DNA of 64,000 bases from Pseudomonadota bacterium (GCA_039033415.1 JBCCCR010000030.1:1-64000); one strand, 5' to 3'; shown: positions 27,701-35,938, numbered from the stretch's first letter. Program-made: numbers and translations. The notes: generated from the sequence alone by a model not told the origin.

Positions 27701-28771
27701 GGGGGCGCCATCAGCGTCACGCTCACCGTCGAGCCTGGCCCCGACCACCAGGAGGTGGTGCTGGTGGTCGCCGACCAGGGTCCCGGAATAACGGAAAAAG
27801 ATCTGCCCCGAATTTTTGAGCGCTACTATCAGGGCGACCAAACTCACGCCAGCGCGCCGGGAACCGGCATCGGCCTGGCGCTGGTCAGAGACCTCGTGTG
27901 CCTTCACCGCGGCGACATTTCGGCGACCAGCAAGCCCGGCAGCGGCGCTCGTTTTGAGGTCCGATTCCCCGACGAGCTGCCGGACCTTCGCCAGGAGGCT
28001 CGCCCCGTGGTGGATCCGGAAGTCGAGCTCGCCTCGCTCGACAGCGACGACATTCCCACCGTGTTGCTGGTCGACGACAATGAGGAGCTGCGCGGTTTTC
28101 TCAGCATGCGCCTCGGAGCCAACTACCGAATCCTGCAGGCCGCAGATGGTCAGGCCGGGCTCGACACCGCGCGAGCGGAAGTGCCCGATGTGATCATCAG
28201 CGATGTCATGATGCCGGTGAAGGACGGCCTCCAGATGACAGCCGAGCTGAAACAGGATCCGGAAACCGACTTCATTCCGATCATCTTGCTGAGCGCCAAA
28301 ACCACTAAACGCGATACCGTGACCGGACTGGAGCTCGGCGCCGACGACTACCTCGCCAAGCCTTTCGATACCGCTGAACTCGCCGCCCGCGTGGCGGGAC
28401 TGATCAGCTCGAGGCGCCGCTTACGGGAGCTCGCGGCAGCGGAGCCACAAGAAACGCGGTCCGCGTTTATGACCAGAGCACACGAGGTGCTCGATGAACG
28501 CCTCGGCGATGGCGACTTTGGCCCACGGGACTGGGCCGAGGCGCTGCATATGGATCGAACCACGCTTTACCGGCAGCTCAAAAAGGAAACCGACCTGGCG
28601 CCTGAGGAGTACCTTCGCGAACAACGGCTGCTCCAGGCGGCAACATTGCTGAAAAACAAGGCCGGTAACGTGAGCCAGGTTGCGATGACGGTGGGCTTCA
28701 ACAGCGTGTCGTATTTTTCCCGGCGCTTCAAAGAGCGCTTCGGCGTTTCGCCGGCGGGTTATGCGCGTTAG
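24758..28771 (+). CDS. One-piece hybrid two-component regulator (propeller sensor, kinase, receiver, AraC HTH)
   Basis: A 1337-residue protein. Order: N-terminal signal/anchor (LALCFLLLGLIVTVSAVA); two-component-regulator propeller repeats (~60-690; QGGLWLAQDAA, DGTVWAGSGTG); Y_Y_Y domain (EYRVRLNGLEEGFSPWS, ~720-775); a membrane helix (~784-805); HisKA with His855 in NVSHEFRTP; HATPase (NLMSNAMKFSP, DQGPGITEKD, GTGIGLALV); receiver with Asp1149 in IISDVMMPVKDG and Lys in AKPFD; C-terminal AraC-type HTH (~1248-1337). This is the HTCS architecture best known for polysaccharide sensing in Bacteroidota, where periplasmic ligand binding directly controls nearby genes. It is divergent from the FG-GAP-like protein gene, a plausible target. 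ATG at 24758 chosen over the longer 24653 start, which would add 35 non-signal residues. Its stop overlaps the convergent kinase stop. Confidence 0.9.
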   Translation: MTTVRTKESAAQSGAPAPAKAGRSSRQRFPTTRAGAIGLRRLALCFLLLGLIVTVSAVAQTPAGKPLIESWTMAEYGGNAQNWVIRQGPDGLIYAGNSSSLLVYDGASWRNVQTQNDGRVRDLKIDEQGGVWVASPSNFGVFRRDSRGELAYRSISDELPEDERNFGETRHVHFLGDAVYFNTIDRIYRWDGDGFRTMDRWDGPFSITFVLGDRYYVFSKDRLYDLTDLPAEPPEPLDRWRWPESSKITFFVPLDPERIVIGTYDDGMYLLSDGPPERFNNDESLRTAWPYQGLLLSDGTVAVSTINSGVFRLGVDGQLLEQVDRDAGLTQNTTTGITVDHQGGLWLAQDAAIARVELQRSLRVYDADLNMNSPRAIVEQDSELLVGGLIGVGLLTEGEGSVGELVSLEAPIQESFDMQLTPEGLLVAGHNGVQLMQIDIKARTAVSDGVLLSHSYAYSLFPSRFRNAFYVELDAGMGLLTNDGSGWVAQDQIAGIDERIGPLAEADDGTVWAGSGTGQFHQLRWEGNSLNLIRTLDADDGVPEGNAHVFRAGGRLVFGTTQGGYQLTADGNALELDPLFGNEQLGETKDVFRLDEYRPGKLLAVLGGVSDIWHGSIEPSGQFVWEGRVLRDINEGATAFFRLLRGKVWLPRLPDLLAVNPDEFASKADAESQVHVRRMGYTDTGDLLLAGNGGELSAVLPNRRDALRFEYALASFQQPRRNEYRVRLNGLEEGFSPWSEETRRDYTNLPGGDYQFEVEARNVLGEVSRSAPLAFSVRPPAYLSGPALAAYGAAGILLLWLAGWLGQRRRQATLLARQQELETEVAERTGEVRRQARELKALNEAQSQFFANVSHEFRTPLTLARGPLEELASGRAGELSEEAQQHVAMALRNTHTLQGLIGQILDLKRLEAGEMPVSIARDNLAKLIKEGVLSFVNEAEKQAVVLDAAGISETVIADYDPGHMQQVIRNLMSNAMKFSPAGGAISVTLTVEPGPDHQEVVLVVADQGPGITEKDLPRIFERYYQGDQTHASAPGTGIGLALVRDLVCLHRGDISATSKPGSGARFEVRFPDELPDLRQEARPVVDPEVELASLDSDDIPTVLLVDDNEELRGFLSMRLGANYRILQAADGQAGLDTARAEVPDVIISDVMMPVKDGLQMTAELKQDPETDFIPIILLSAKTTKRDTVTGLELGADDYLAKPFDTAELAARVAGLISSRRRLRELAAAEPQETRSAFMTRAHEVLDERLGDGDFGPRDWAEALHMDRTTLYRQLKKETDLAPEEYLREQRLLQAATLLKNKAGNVSQVAMTVGFNSVSYFSRRFKERFGVSPAGYAR

Positions 28772-30099
28772 AGCGGCAGCGTAACCACCAGCCGGGCCCC
28801 GGATTTCCAGGTCCGGTCCAGAGCTAGGCTGCCACCGTGAGCTTCGGCAACCAGCCGCGCGAGATAAAGCCCGAGACCGGTGCCGCCCGTTTGGCGAGCC
28901 CGGGAGGCGTCACTCCGGAAGAAGGGTTCGCCGAGTGCCTCAGCCTGCTGTTCGTCCAGGCCCGGACCGTGGTCGGCGACGGCGATCTGCAGGTGATCGA
29001 CGTCGCGTCTCGCCTGGATTGCCACCGGTCCTTCTTCTCGATTCCCGTAGCGCAGCGCGTTGGCAATCAAGTTCTTCAGCATCAGCGTCAGCCTGACCCG
29101 ATCGGCAAGAAGCGTGACGTCGGTTTCCATCTCCACCTGAATGTACTCACCGTCGCGGGCAAAGTAATCACGCAGCATGGTCTCGATCAGATCGCTGATG
29201 ACAACCTCTGAGCGGGCCAGCGCGCGGTGCCGATCGTTGAGCCGTTCGGCCTCCAGCAGCGCGTCGATGATGGTCTCCATCTCGAGCGCATCTTCCTTCA
29301 TTCCCTCAGACTGAGCGGTTGGTTCGGACAGCTCCAGCGCCAGCTTCATGCGCGACAGGGGTGTGCGCAGCTCGTGGCTGATGCCGAGCAGCAGCTGACG
29401 CTTGGCGTCCAGCATGCGTTGAACCTGATCAGCCATCGCGTTGATTTCACTCGCCAGGTCACCCAGCTGATCCTGTCGGACCCGGGTTATCCGGTGCTGC
29501 AGCTCCCCTCCACCCATCTTTGCCGCACCCTCTCGTATCGCATCCAGCGGTTTGAACAACCACCGCACGGCAAGGTAGGCCAGGAGCACCAGCGCGAGTC
29601 CAATAACCATAATCAACGGCGTTAGCTGGCGGTCATCGATCGGCTGACGCAATGTCGGCGTTGCCACCACGATGACGTAGGGGCCGTTGACCATGCGAAG
29701 GTAGCCGCGGCCACCCCAAACGGCGAACGTCACATCTTCCAGGTCGCGGAGCCAGGTCTGTACGTCGGCGCCAAACGTTTCGCTCGACCCAAATTCCAGT
29801 TCAGTAAGCGGGGGGAAATCAGGATGGGAGGCCCAATCCAGATCGGGGCCGGCAAGCCGTATGTCCACCGGTACCTTTTGGGTGATCGCCTCAGCCCTTG
29901 CTATCTCCGGCGGGAAACCGACATCCTGCCGCACGTAGTTCACGTGCAGCGACAGGTGGCCGCTGACCAGCTCGCGCAGCTGATCGGTGGCGTATACCCA
30001 GCGCACCGCCAGACTTGCGCCGTACGCGAACAGGGCTCCTAACAGCAGGAAAATGATCAGCAGCCGCAGCGACAGCGATCGAGTCAGGCGGTTGCTCAT
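28768..30099 (-). CDS. EnvZ/CpxA-like membrane sensor histidine kinase
   Basis: A 443-residue kinase. TM1 is at about 10-32, a periplasmic sensor at ~33-160 and TM2 (LIMVIGLALVLLAYLAV) at ~163-183, then a HAMP domain with coiled coil. HisKA has His242 in LLGISHELRTPLSRMKLAL. HATPase has an N-box NLIANALRYGN, DHGPGLDEQQ and GGTGLGLYLARL. Its ATG overlaps the stop of the upstream response regulator (ATGA), so the two are translationally coupled. The 3' end overlaps the stop of the convergent hybrid sensor by four bases. The signal sensed is unknown. The pair sits head-to-head with the DUF2878-lipocalin operon, suggesting envelope or lipid stress as its theme. Confidence 0.92.
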   Translation of the reverse strand: MSNRLTRSLSLRLLIIFLLLGALFAYGASLAVRWVYATDQLRELVSGHLSLHVNYVRQDVGFPPEIARAEAITQKVPVDIRLAGPDLDWASHPDFPPLTELEFGSSETFGADVQTWLRDLEDVTFAVWGGRGYLRMVNGPYVIVVATPTLRQPIDDRQLTPLIMVIGLALVLLAYLAVRWLFKPLDAIREGAAKMGGGELQHRITRVRQDQLGDLASEINAMADQVQRMLDAKRQLLLGISHELRTPLSRMKLALELSEPTAQSEGMKEDALEMETIIDALLEAERLNDRHRALARSEVVISDLIETMLRDYFARDGEYIQVEMETDVTLLADRVRLTLMLKNLIANALRYGNREEGPVAIQARRDVDHLQIAVADHGPGLDEQQAEALGEPFFRSDASRARQTGGTGLGLYLARLVAEAHGGSLALDRTWKSGARLVVTLPL

Positions 30100-30794
30100 T
30101 CGCTGACTGACTGGCCGGTAAACAGATACCCATAACCCCAGGCGGTCTGAATCAGTCGACCCGGTTTTTCCGTGTCGTTGAGCTTCTGGCGCAGTCGGCT
30201 GATCATGATGTCCACCGAGCGGGTGAGAATTGTCGAGTCGATCCCTTTGAGCTGATTAAGGATCTCATCCCGCGACATTTTCTGTCCCGGGTTGCTGGCG
30301 AGCAGGAACAGCAGCTCGTATTCCATGGACGTGAGATTGACCTCAGCACCATCAGCGTGCACCGAGCGCTTGGACGGATCGATTTCCAGCCCCTCAAAGC
30401 GCAGCACACCATTTTGTGGTGCTTCAGATTGCCCGCCGGATCGGCGCAGAATCGTGTTGATGCGGGCAACCAGTTCGCGGGGCTCAAACGGTTTGGTGAT
30501 GTAGTCGTCAGCGCCGAGCTCAAGGCCGGATACGCGATCGATCACGTCGTCACGGGCGGTAAGCATGATCACCGGAAGCTGGCCCTGGCGCCGGACCTCC
30601 CGACAAATCTCAAAACCATCTTTGCCAGGCAGCATCACGTCGAGCAGCAGCAGGTCAGGCTTTTCGGTGTCGATCATCGGCAGCCCGGTCTCCGCGTCCC
30701 CGGCACAGATCAACTCGATGCCAAAGCGCTCAAAGTAGCTTTTGAGCAGCGCCGAGTGGCGCTCGTCGTCGTCAATGATCAGGACCCTGTTCAT
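30096..30794 (-). CDS. OmpR-family response regulator
   Basis: A 232-residue protein. Receiver domain: IDDDE acidic pocket, phospho-acceptor Asp in DLLLLDVMLPGKDGFE, Thr in VIMLTARDD and Lys in TKPFEPRE. C-terminal winged-helix domain (~135-230): LTSMEYELLFLLASNPG, SRDEILNQ and RSVDIMISRLRQKL, ending with the wing TAWGYGYLF. Start set at 30794 (MNRVLIIDDDE); the longer in-frame start at 30839 adds 15 residues with no domain role. It is the first gene of the two-gene operon with the EnvZ-like kinase and diverges from the DUF2878 operon, with 152 bases between start codons where its binding sites would be expected. Confidence 0.93.
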   Translation of the reverse strand: MNRVLIIDDDERHSALLKSYFERFGIELICAGDAETGLPMIDTEKPDLLLLDVMLPGKDGFEICREVRRQGQLPVIMLTARDDVIDRVSGLELGADDYITKPFEPRELVARINTILRRSGGQSEAPQNGVLRFEGLEIDPSKRSVHADGAEVNLTSMEYELLFLLASNPGQKMSRDEILNQLKGIDSTILTRSVDIMISRLRQKLNDTEKPGRLIQTAWGYGYLFTGQSVSE

Positions 30795-30946
30795 GGCCAC
30801 AGCATAGCGGCATTGGGCATCAAAAAATCGTTCAAACACCGAGTTTCGGGGCTACAGATACATTTAGAAACAACTGGAAAAGGAACAGAGACCTCTGAAA
30901 GGCGCCGGAGCCGCAGGATGTGTCCATCACAACAGGAGACACCATC

Positions 30947-31552
30947 ATGCAGTTCCAAACCGAAACCGGCGCAACCGCCATGGCAAGCCTGCCAGCCGCG
31001 AAGACGCCATCCACCGTCCACGTGCTGGCCAACGCTGTAGCCTTCAAGCTGGTGTGGGCCGCCGCCATCCTCGGGGCAGCCAACCTTAGCCCCTGGCTCG
31101 GCGTCTGGGCCGCAGCAGCCGTCCTGACGGGCCATCTGTTTGCCGTACCCAACAAACACCAGGAACTTCGGCTGGTGCTGTTGACAGCCCTGATTGGCTT
31201 CAGCACCGACAGCCTGTTTGCTGCCACCGGCATGCTGCAGTACACGTCGGGGCAGCTCGCATCATGGCTCGCGCCGGTGTGGATCTTCGGCCTGTGGATC
31301 GGTTTTGGCACCACGCTGAACGTCGCCTTCCGCTGGCTGCAGCACCGCTGGACGGTGGCAACGATTCTCGGCGCCGTCTCCGGACCGCTGTCGTATCTCG
31401 CCGGCGCAAAGATGGGAGCCGTGACCTTTCCCGACACCGCGCTGGCGCTGGTCAGCCTGTCGGCAACCTGGTCGGTGCTGCTCCCCAGCCTGCTGGCGCT
31501 CGCTTCCAATTTCGGCTCAACGGCTGAGTCGCGGGAGGTGGCCCATGTTTGA
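30947..31552 (+). CDS. DUF2878 family inner-membrane protein
   Basis: A 201-residue protein. After a short hydrophilic N-terminus it has about six membrane helices. DUF2878 is recognised from NAVAFKLVWAAAILGAA, TGHLFAVPNKHQE and GAVSGPLSYLAGAKMGAV. Start at 30947 because AGGAG lies 8 bases upstream; nine earlier in-frame codons lack support. It overlaps the next gene by 8 bases. In many proteobacteria this family occurs with DUF1295, DUF3833, DUF1365, cyclopropane-fatty-acid-synthase-like and lipocalin genes, a set linked to membrane lipid modification and oxidative stress. The biochemical role is unknown. Confidence 0.87.
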   Translation: MQFQTETGATAMASLPAAKTPSTVHVLANAVAFKLVWAAAILGAANLSPWLGVWAAAAVLTGHLFAVPNKHQELRLVLLTALIGFSTDSLFAATGMLQYTSGQLASWLAPVWIFGLWIGFGTTLNVAFRWLQHRWTVATILGAVSGPLSYLAGAKMGAVTFPDTALALVSLSATWSVLLPSLLALASNFGSTAESREVAHV

Positions 31553-32357
31553 GCTGAGCGCATTTTTGACGGCCCTCGCGGCGGTTGTCGCGTTCGCCGG
31601 CCTGGGTTGGGTGCTGAGCCTGCGGCTGAAGGATGTGAGCATCGTCGATTCAATGTGGTCGCTCATGTTTTTGCTGACCGTCTCGACGTATGCCTTCACC
31701 CTGAGCTCAACCGGCCCCCGCGTTGCGCTGGTGCTGGCCCTGCTGGCGATCTGGGCGATTCGGCTGTCGGCCTACATCACCTGGAGAAACTGGGGTGAGG
31801 GTGAAGACTTTCGCTACCAGGAGATCCGCGCGAACAACCAGCCGGGCTTCGAGTTTAAGAGTCTGTACATCGTGTTTGGACTGCAGGCGCTGCTGGCGTT
31901 TGTCATCGCTCTGCCGCTGCTGGTGGCGGTCCAGAGCGACGCGCCGCTCGGGCCGCTGGACGCGGCTGGTGCGTTGCTTTGGCTGATCGGCCTGATCTTT
32001 GAGGCCGGCGGCGACTGGCAGCTGACTCGCTTCCGGGCCAGCCCCGACAACCGCGGCAAGGTGCTGGACAGCGGTCTCTGGGGCCTTACCCGGCATCCGA
32101 ACTACTTCGGCGATTTCTGCATTTGGTGGGGTTTCTTCCTGCTGAGCCTCGGCGCCGGAGGCTGGTGGACCTTTATTTCACCGCTGTTGATGTCCGGCCT
32201 GCTGCTGCTGAAGGTGTCCGGCGTCGCGCTGCTCGAGAAAGGCATCGGCCAACGCCGGCCGGCTTACGCCCGCTACGTGCGGGAAACCAACGCGTTTTTT
32301 CCCGGACCCCGTCGTCGCTCGACCGGTTCGGATCTGGAACAAGGAGATCTGGCATGA
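31545..32357 (+). CDS. DUF1295 membrane protein, steroid 5-alpha-reductase-like
   Basis: A 270-residue protein with about seven membrane helices. The C-terminal hallmark of DUF1295 / ICMT-like / steroid-reductase-like proteins is clear: SPDNRGKVLDSGLWGLTRHP, NYFGDFCIWWGFFL and a late RRPAYARYVRETNAFFPG. The N-terminal Asp pair (VSIVDSMWSL) and the RNWGEGEDFRYQEIR loop also match. Members are predicted to reduce or modify a lipid acyl or polyprenoid double bond in the membrane using NADPH; this is family inference. It overlaps the DUF2878 gene by 8 bases and the next gene by 4 (ATGA), so it is tightly coupled within the operon. Confidence 0.9.
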   Translation: MFELSAFLTALAAVVAFAGLGWVLSLRLKDVSIVDSMWSLMFLLTVSTYAFTLSSTGPRVALVLALLAIWAIRLSAYITWRNWGEGEDFRYQEIRANNQPGFEFKSLYIVFGLQALLAFVIALPLLVAVQSDAPLGPLDAAGALLWLIGLIFEAGGDWQLTRFRASPDNRGKVLDSGLWGLTRHPNYFGDFCIWWGFFLLSLGAGGWWTFISPLLMSGLLLLKVSGVALLEKGIGQRRPAYARYVRETNAFFPGPRRRSTGSDLEQGDLA

Positions 32358-33040
32358 AGCTTTTAAATCAACTCTCAACGGCCGCTGCTGGGGCGACCCT
32401 GCTGCTGGCAGGCGGTGCCGCCGTCGCCAACGGCAACCTGTCCGCGCTGGACGTAGATACAGAACCGCGCGAATGGAACTTTCAGGTATATCTGAACGAC
32501 GATCCGATCGGTTATCACAACTTTCGGCTGGACCCACAGGACGGTGGATACCAGCTCCTGACGGAAGCCGAGTTTAAGGTGAAAGTGCTCTTTGTGACCG
32601 CCTACCGCTACGAGCACGAAAACATCGAAACATGGCGTGATGGATGCCTGGAGCGGATCGAGGCGCGCACCAACGACAACGGCGATCGTCTGGAGGTTAC
32701 CGGTCAGCGCGATACCGCTGGCTTCGAGCTGGCGGCGACGGGCGGTAGCGACTCACTGGATTCCGGATGTGTGCATACCTTTGCCTACTGGGACCTGGCG
32801 GCGCTCCAAGATGCCCGGCTGCTGAACTCTCAAACCGGTGCCTATCAGTCCGTGGATGTCGACCTCGTCGGTCGTGAGTCGATTGATGTGGACGGTGAGC
32901 AGGTTGCCGCAGACCGCTATAGCCTTGAGTCGGAGGGACTCGATCTCGATCTGTGGTACTCACCCGAAGGTGAATGGCTGGGCCTGACTTCTTACGTCAA
33001 AAAGGGGCGTCAGCTCCGTTACCGGCTGGTGCGATCATGA
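32354..33040 (+). CDS. DUF6134-type exported protein
   Basis: A 228-residue protein with a signal peptide (hydrophobic AAAGATLLLAGGAAVANG). The body has the pattern EWNFQVYLNDDPIGYHNFRL, YRYEHENIETWRDGCLERIE and LWYSPEGEWLGLTSYVKKGR, as in the DUF6134 family (predicted periplasmic beta-barrel-like lipid or protein interactors). Two Cys (CLERIE and SGCVHTF) could form a disulphide. The ATG is set by AAGGAG 7 bases upstream and overlaps the DUF1295 stop; its own stop overlaps the lipocalin start. Constant company with DUF1295 and lipocalin in an operon suggests a joint role in handling a modified lipid. Function unknown. Confidence 0.8.
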   Translation: MKLLNQLSTAAAGATLLLAGGAAVANGNLSALDVDTEPREWNFQVYLNDDPIGYHNFRLDPQDGGYQLLTEAEFKVKVLFVTAYRYEHENIETWRDGCLERIEARTNDNGDRLEVTGQRDTAGFELAATGGSDSLDSGCVHTFAYWDLAALQDARLLNSQTGAYQSVDVDLVGRESIDVDGEQVAADRYSLESEGLDLDLWYSPEGEWLGLTSYVKKGRQLRYRLVRS

Positions 33041-33576
33041 GCCGCCTTCGAGCGATTGCGCCGCTGATGCTGCTGGCCACCCTGATTGGATGCGCGGGCC
33101 GCAGCCCGGAGCTTGCCACCGTCCCGGAGGTCGACCTGGATCGTTTTATGGGCGACTGGTATGTAATTGCCCACATCCCGGCGTTTGTGGAGCGCAATGC
33201 GTATAACGCGATTGAGAGCTACGAGCGCAACGGCGATCGGATCAACACCACGTTTACGTTCCGGAATAAGGGTTTTGACGGACCCGAGAAGCAATATGAA
33301 CCCAACGCGATTGTGACGGATACAGACTCAAACGCGGTGTGGGGGATGCAGTTCTTGTGGCCGTTTCGTTCCGACTTCCGCATTGTCCACCTGGACGAGG
33401 AATACGGCACCACCATCATCGGTCGAAACAAGCGCGACTATGTCTGGATCATGGCTCGCGAGCCGGAGCTGTCCGATGCGGCTTATGAGGCGCTGACCAA
33501 GCAGGTAGCAGCCATGGGTTACGACCTCACCGAGCTGCGCCGGGTGCCTCAGCGTTGGCAGAACTCAGCACCCTGA
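33037..33576 (+). CDS. Outer-membrane lipocalin (Blc-like lipoprotein)
   Basis: A 179-residue protein with lipoprotein signal MSRLRAIAPLMLLATLIGC, then PEVDLDRFMGDWYVIAHIP, the GxW lipocalin signature. The calyx strands and the NKRDYVWIMAREPELSD segment follow, typical of bacterial lipocalins of the Blc group, which bind fatty acids or lysophospholipids at the outer membrane. ATGA overlap with the upstream gene makes it the last member of the four-gene operon; a strong terminator follows. Within the operon it probably binds or shuttles the lipid handled by the DUF1295 enzyme (inference). Confidence 0.92.
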   Translation: MSRLRAIAPLMLLATLIGCAGRSPELATVPEVDLDRFMGDWYVIAHIPAFVERNAYNAIESYERNGDRINTTFTFRNKGFDGPEKQYEPNAIVTDTDSNAVWGMQFLWPFRSDFRIVHLDEEYGTTIIGRNKRDYVWIMAREPELSDAAYEALTKQVAAMGYDLTELRRVPQRWQNSAP

Positions 33577-33598
33577 TTGAGTGGGAGGTAGGAGAATT

Positions 33599-33632
33599 GC
33601 GCCCCGTCAGCCCGTTCCGGCTGGCGGGGCGC
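33599..33632 (+). terminator. Strong hairpin terminator after the lipocalin operon
   Basis: A 14-bp stem (33599-33612 with 33619-33632, one G-U pair) and a 6-base loop, followed by AACTTTCT. It lies 23 bases after the lipocalin stop and 84 bases before the convergent prolyl oligopeptidase stop, so it may serve both directions. Confidence 0.75.
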
Positions 33633-33715
33633 AACTTTCTGCAGATAGTGAGTCGTTCGAGCCCGGTAACTAGCAGCGTTTTGATATAGCCATGGATGGC
33701 TTTTTCAACAGTCTA

Positions 33716-35938
33716 CTAAGGCCCAGACGCGGTGGCCTGCTGGCCGTAACCTTCCGGCAGCGTCATGTTGAGATGTTCCGCCAGAAAACCCCAACGGTCC
33801 GCATATTCTGCGATCGTCTTGTCGGTAGGCTTGCCGGCACCGTGGCCCGCCCGGGACTCGATACGAATCAGTGCCGGCTTGCCGTCAGGATTGGCCGCCT
33901 GCAGCCGGGCGGCATATTTGAAGCTATGGCCTGGCACCACGCGATCGTCGGTATCAGCGGTGGTCACCATGATTGCCGGGTAGTCCACGCCTTCTTTGAT
34001 GTTGTGATACGGCGAGTATTTCAGCAGCGCAGCAAACTCTTCGGGGTTGTCCGAGGAGCCATAGTCGTCGACCCAGAATCGCCCGGCCGTGAACTTATGA
34101 AACCGCAGCATGTCCATCACGCCCACCGCGGGTATGGCGGCGGCAAACAGCTCAGGTCGTTGGTTGACCACAGCACCCACGAGCAGGCCGCCGTTGCTGC
34201 CGCCGAAGACCGCCAGCTGGGAGGGGGTTGTCCACTGCTCGGCAATCAGATACTCGGCCGCCGCAATGAAGTCATCGAATACGTTCTGCTTCTTCAGCTT
34301 AGTGCCCGCCTTGTGCCAGCCCTGACCGTATTCACCGCCGCCGCGAATGTTGGCGACCGCGTAGATGCCGCCCATCTCCATCCAGGCCAGGCGGGTGACG
34401 GAGAACGCGGGCCGCTGCGATGAGTTGAAGCCGCCGTAACCGTAAAGCATCGTCGGGTGCTGTCCGCCCGGCACCAAGTCTTTGCGGTGGCTGATAAACA
34501 TCGGAACCCGGGTCCCATCTTTGGACTGAAAGAACACCTGGCGCACGATGTAGTCTTCCGGCGCAAAGTCCACGCTTGCCTGGCGAAACGTCTCCTGCTC
34601 TCCGCTGCGAACATCGTAGCGATACGTCGTCGGCGGGATGTTGAAGCTGGAGTACGTGTAAAAGGTCTCCGGGTTGTCGGGCGTGCCGGAAAATCCGCTC
34701 ACTGTTCCGATACCCGGGAGGTTGAGCTCGCGATCGAAAGTGCCGTCTTCCTGGTGGATGCGAATCTGCGACCGAGCATCCTTCAGATAGCTGGTAATGA
34801 GCCGGCCGCCGATCATCACGGCCCCCTGCAGCACGTCTTCCCGTTCCGCCACCAGCGGCAGCTCAGCACCCGGCTTGTTCACGTCGATAGCGATCAGACG
34901 GCCATTCGGGGCATCCCGATCGGTGCGAAAAACCAGCTGGCTGCCGACGTTGCCGACGAGGGAATAGTCGTGGTTGAAACCTTCGATCAGCATCGCAGGC
35001 GAGGAGTCAGCGACCGTCAGGTCCTGCCACGCAATTTGGTAGCGCGAGTCGGTGCCTTGCCAGATGGTGATGACCAGATACCGACCGTCGTCGGTCACGG
35101 AAGCAAAGTAGCCCCACTCCGGATTATCAGAGTTGCCGTAAATGAGCTCGTCTTCCGCCTGCGGCGTGCCAACTCGGTGGAAGTACACCTGTTGATTGAG
35201 ATTCAGGTCCTGAAAGGCACCATCTTCGTCAGGCTCGGGGTACCGCGAGTAGTAAAACCCCGAGTCGTCCGAGGCCCACGCCATCGGGGTGAATTTCGCC
35301 CAGCTGACCTCGTCCTCCAGCGTTTTCCCGGTGGCAACGTCCAGCACCTTGAGCGTTCGCCAATCCGAGCCGCCGTCCTGGATCGCCAGCGCCAGGTAGC
35401 GAGCGCTTGGGCTGATCTCATAGGAAGCTAACGCCACGGTGCCGTCCTCTGACCATTCATTCGGATCGATCAGGACACGGGGCTCACCGGTGAGGCCTTC
35501 CTGCATCATGACCTGCCGTTGGTTGCTGAGCCCGTCGTTGTAGCTGAAAAAATACTTCCCCGCTTTACGTATTGGCGTTGAAAAGCGCTCGTAGTCCCAG
35601 AGCTGAGTGAGGCGCTCAGCAATCGGCCCACGCTCCTCGATGCCGTCCAGGTACGAAAAGGTAACGGCATTTTGCTCATCCACCCACTGCGCCACCTGCT
35701 CGGACTCACGCACGTCGTCCTCAAGCCAGCGATATGCGTCGGCCACTTGCTGACCGTGATAAGCGTCAACGTGATCGACCGTAGCGGTCGACGGATAGCT
35801 GAGCGTTGGATTCACTTCGTTCATCGTTGCGGCGTTTTTATCAGCCGCAGAGCTTGCGGATTGGTTTGGGGAGGAGTCCGGCGCATCACCGCAGCCGACC
35901 AAAGCTGCACTGAGCAGCACCAGGGAAAGTCGTTTCAT
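33716..35938 (-). CDS. Prolyl oligopeptidase (S9A), lipoprotein
   Basis: A 740-residue enzyme. The lipoprotein signal MKRLSLVLLSAALVGCGD is followed by a low-complexity Ser/Ala linker, the PREP N-terminal seven-bladed propeller (~60-475) and the C-terminal alpha/beta hydrolase domain. The nucleophile is Ser581 in FGGSNGGLLVGA; Asp lies in TADTDDRVVPGHS and His in RAGHGAGKPTDK. It cleaves short peptides after proline, here in the periplasm or at the outer membrane. Start at 35938 to keep the lipobox at residue 16; the longer in-frame start at 36031 would hide it. Length is normal for the family. No FE-tag. Confidence 0.93.
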   Translation of the reverse strand: MKRLSLVLLSAALVGCGDAPDSSPNQSASSAADKNAATMNEVNPTLSYPSTATVDHVDAYHGQQVADAYRWLEDDVRESEQVAQWVDEQNAVTFSYLDGIEERGPIAERLTQLWDYERFSTPIRKAGKYFFSYNDGLSNQRQVMMQEGLTGEPRVLIDPNEWSEDGTVALASYEISPSARYLALAIQDGGSDWRTLKVLDVATGKTLEDEVSWAKFTPMAWASDDSGFYYSRYPEPDEDGAFQDLNLNQQVYFHRVGTPQAEDELIYGNSDNPEWGYFASVTDDGRYLVITIWQGTDSRYQIAWQDLTVADSSPAMLIEGFNHDYSLVGNVGSQLVFRTDRDAPNGRLIAIDVNKPGAELPLVAEREDVLQGAVMIGGRLITSYLKDARSQIRIHQEDGTFDRELNLPGIGTVSGFSGTPDNPETFYTYSSFNIPPTTYRYDVRSGEQETFRQASVDFAPEDYIVRQVFFQSKDGTRVPMFISHRKDLVPGGQHPTMLYGYGGFNSSQRPAFSVTRLAWMEMGGIYAVANIRGGGEYGQGWHKAGTKLKKQNVFDDFIAAAEYLIAEQWTTPSQLAVFGGSNGGLLVGAVVNQRPELFAAAIPAVGVMDMLRFHKFTAGRFWVDDYGSSDNPEEFAALLKYSPYHNIKEGVDYPAIMVTTADTDDRVVPGHSFKYAARLQAANPDGKPALIRIESRAGHGAGKPTDKTIAEYADRWGFLAEHLNMTLPEGYGQQATASGP

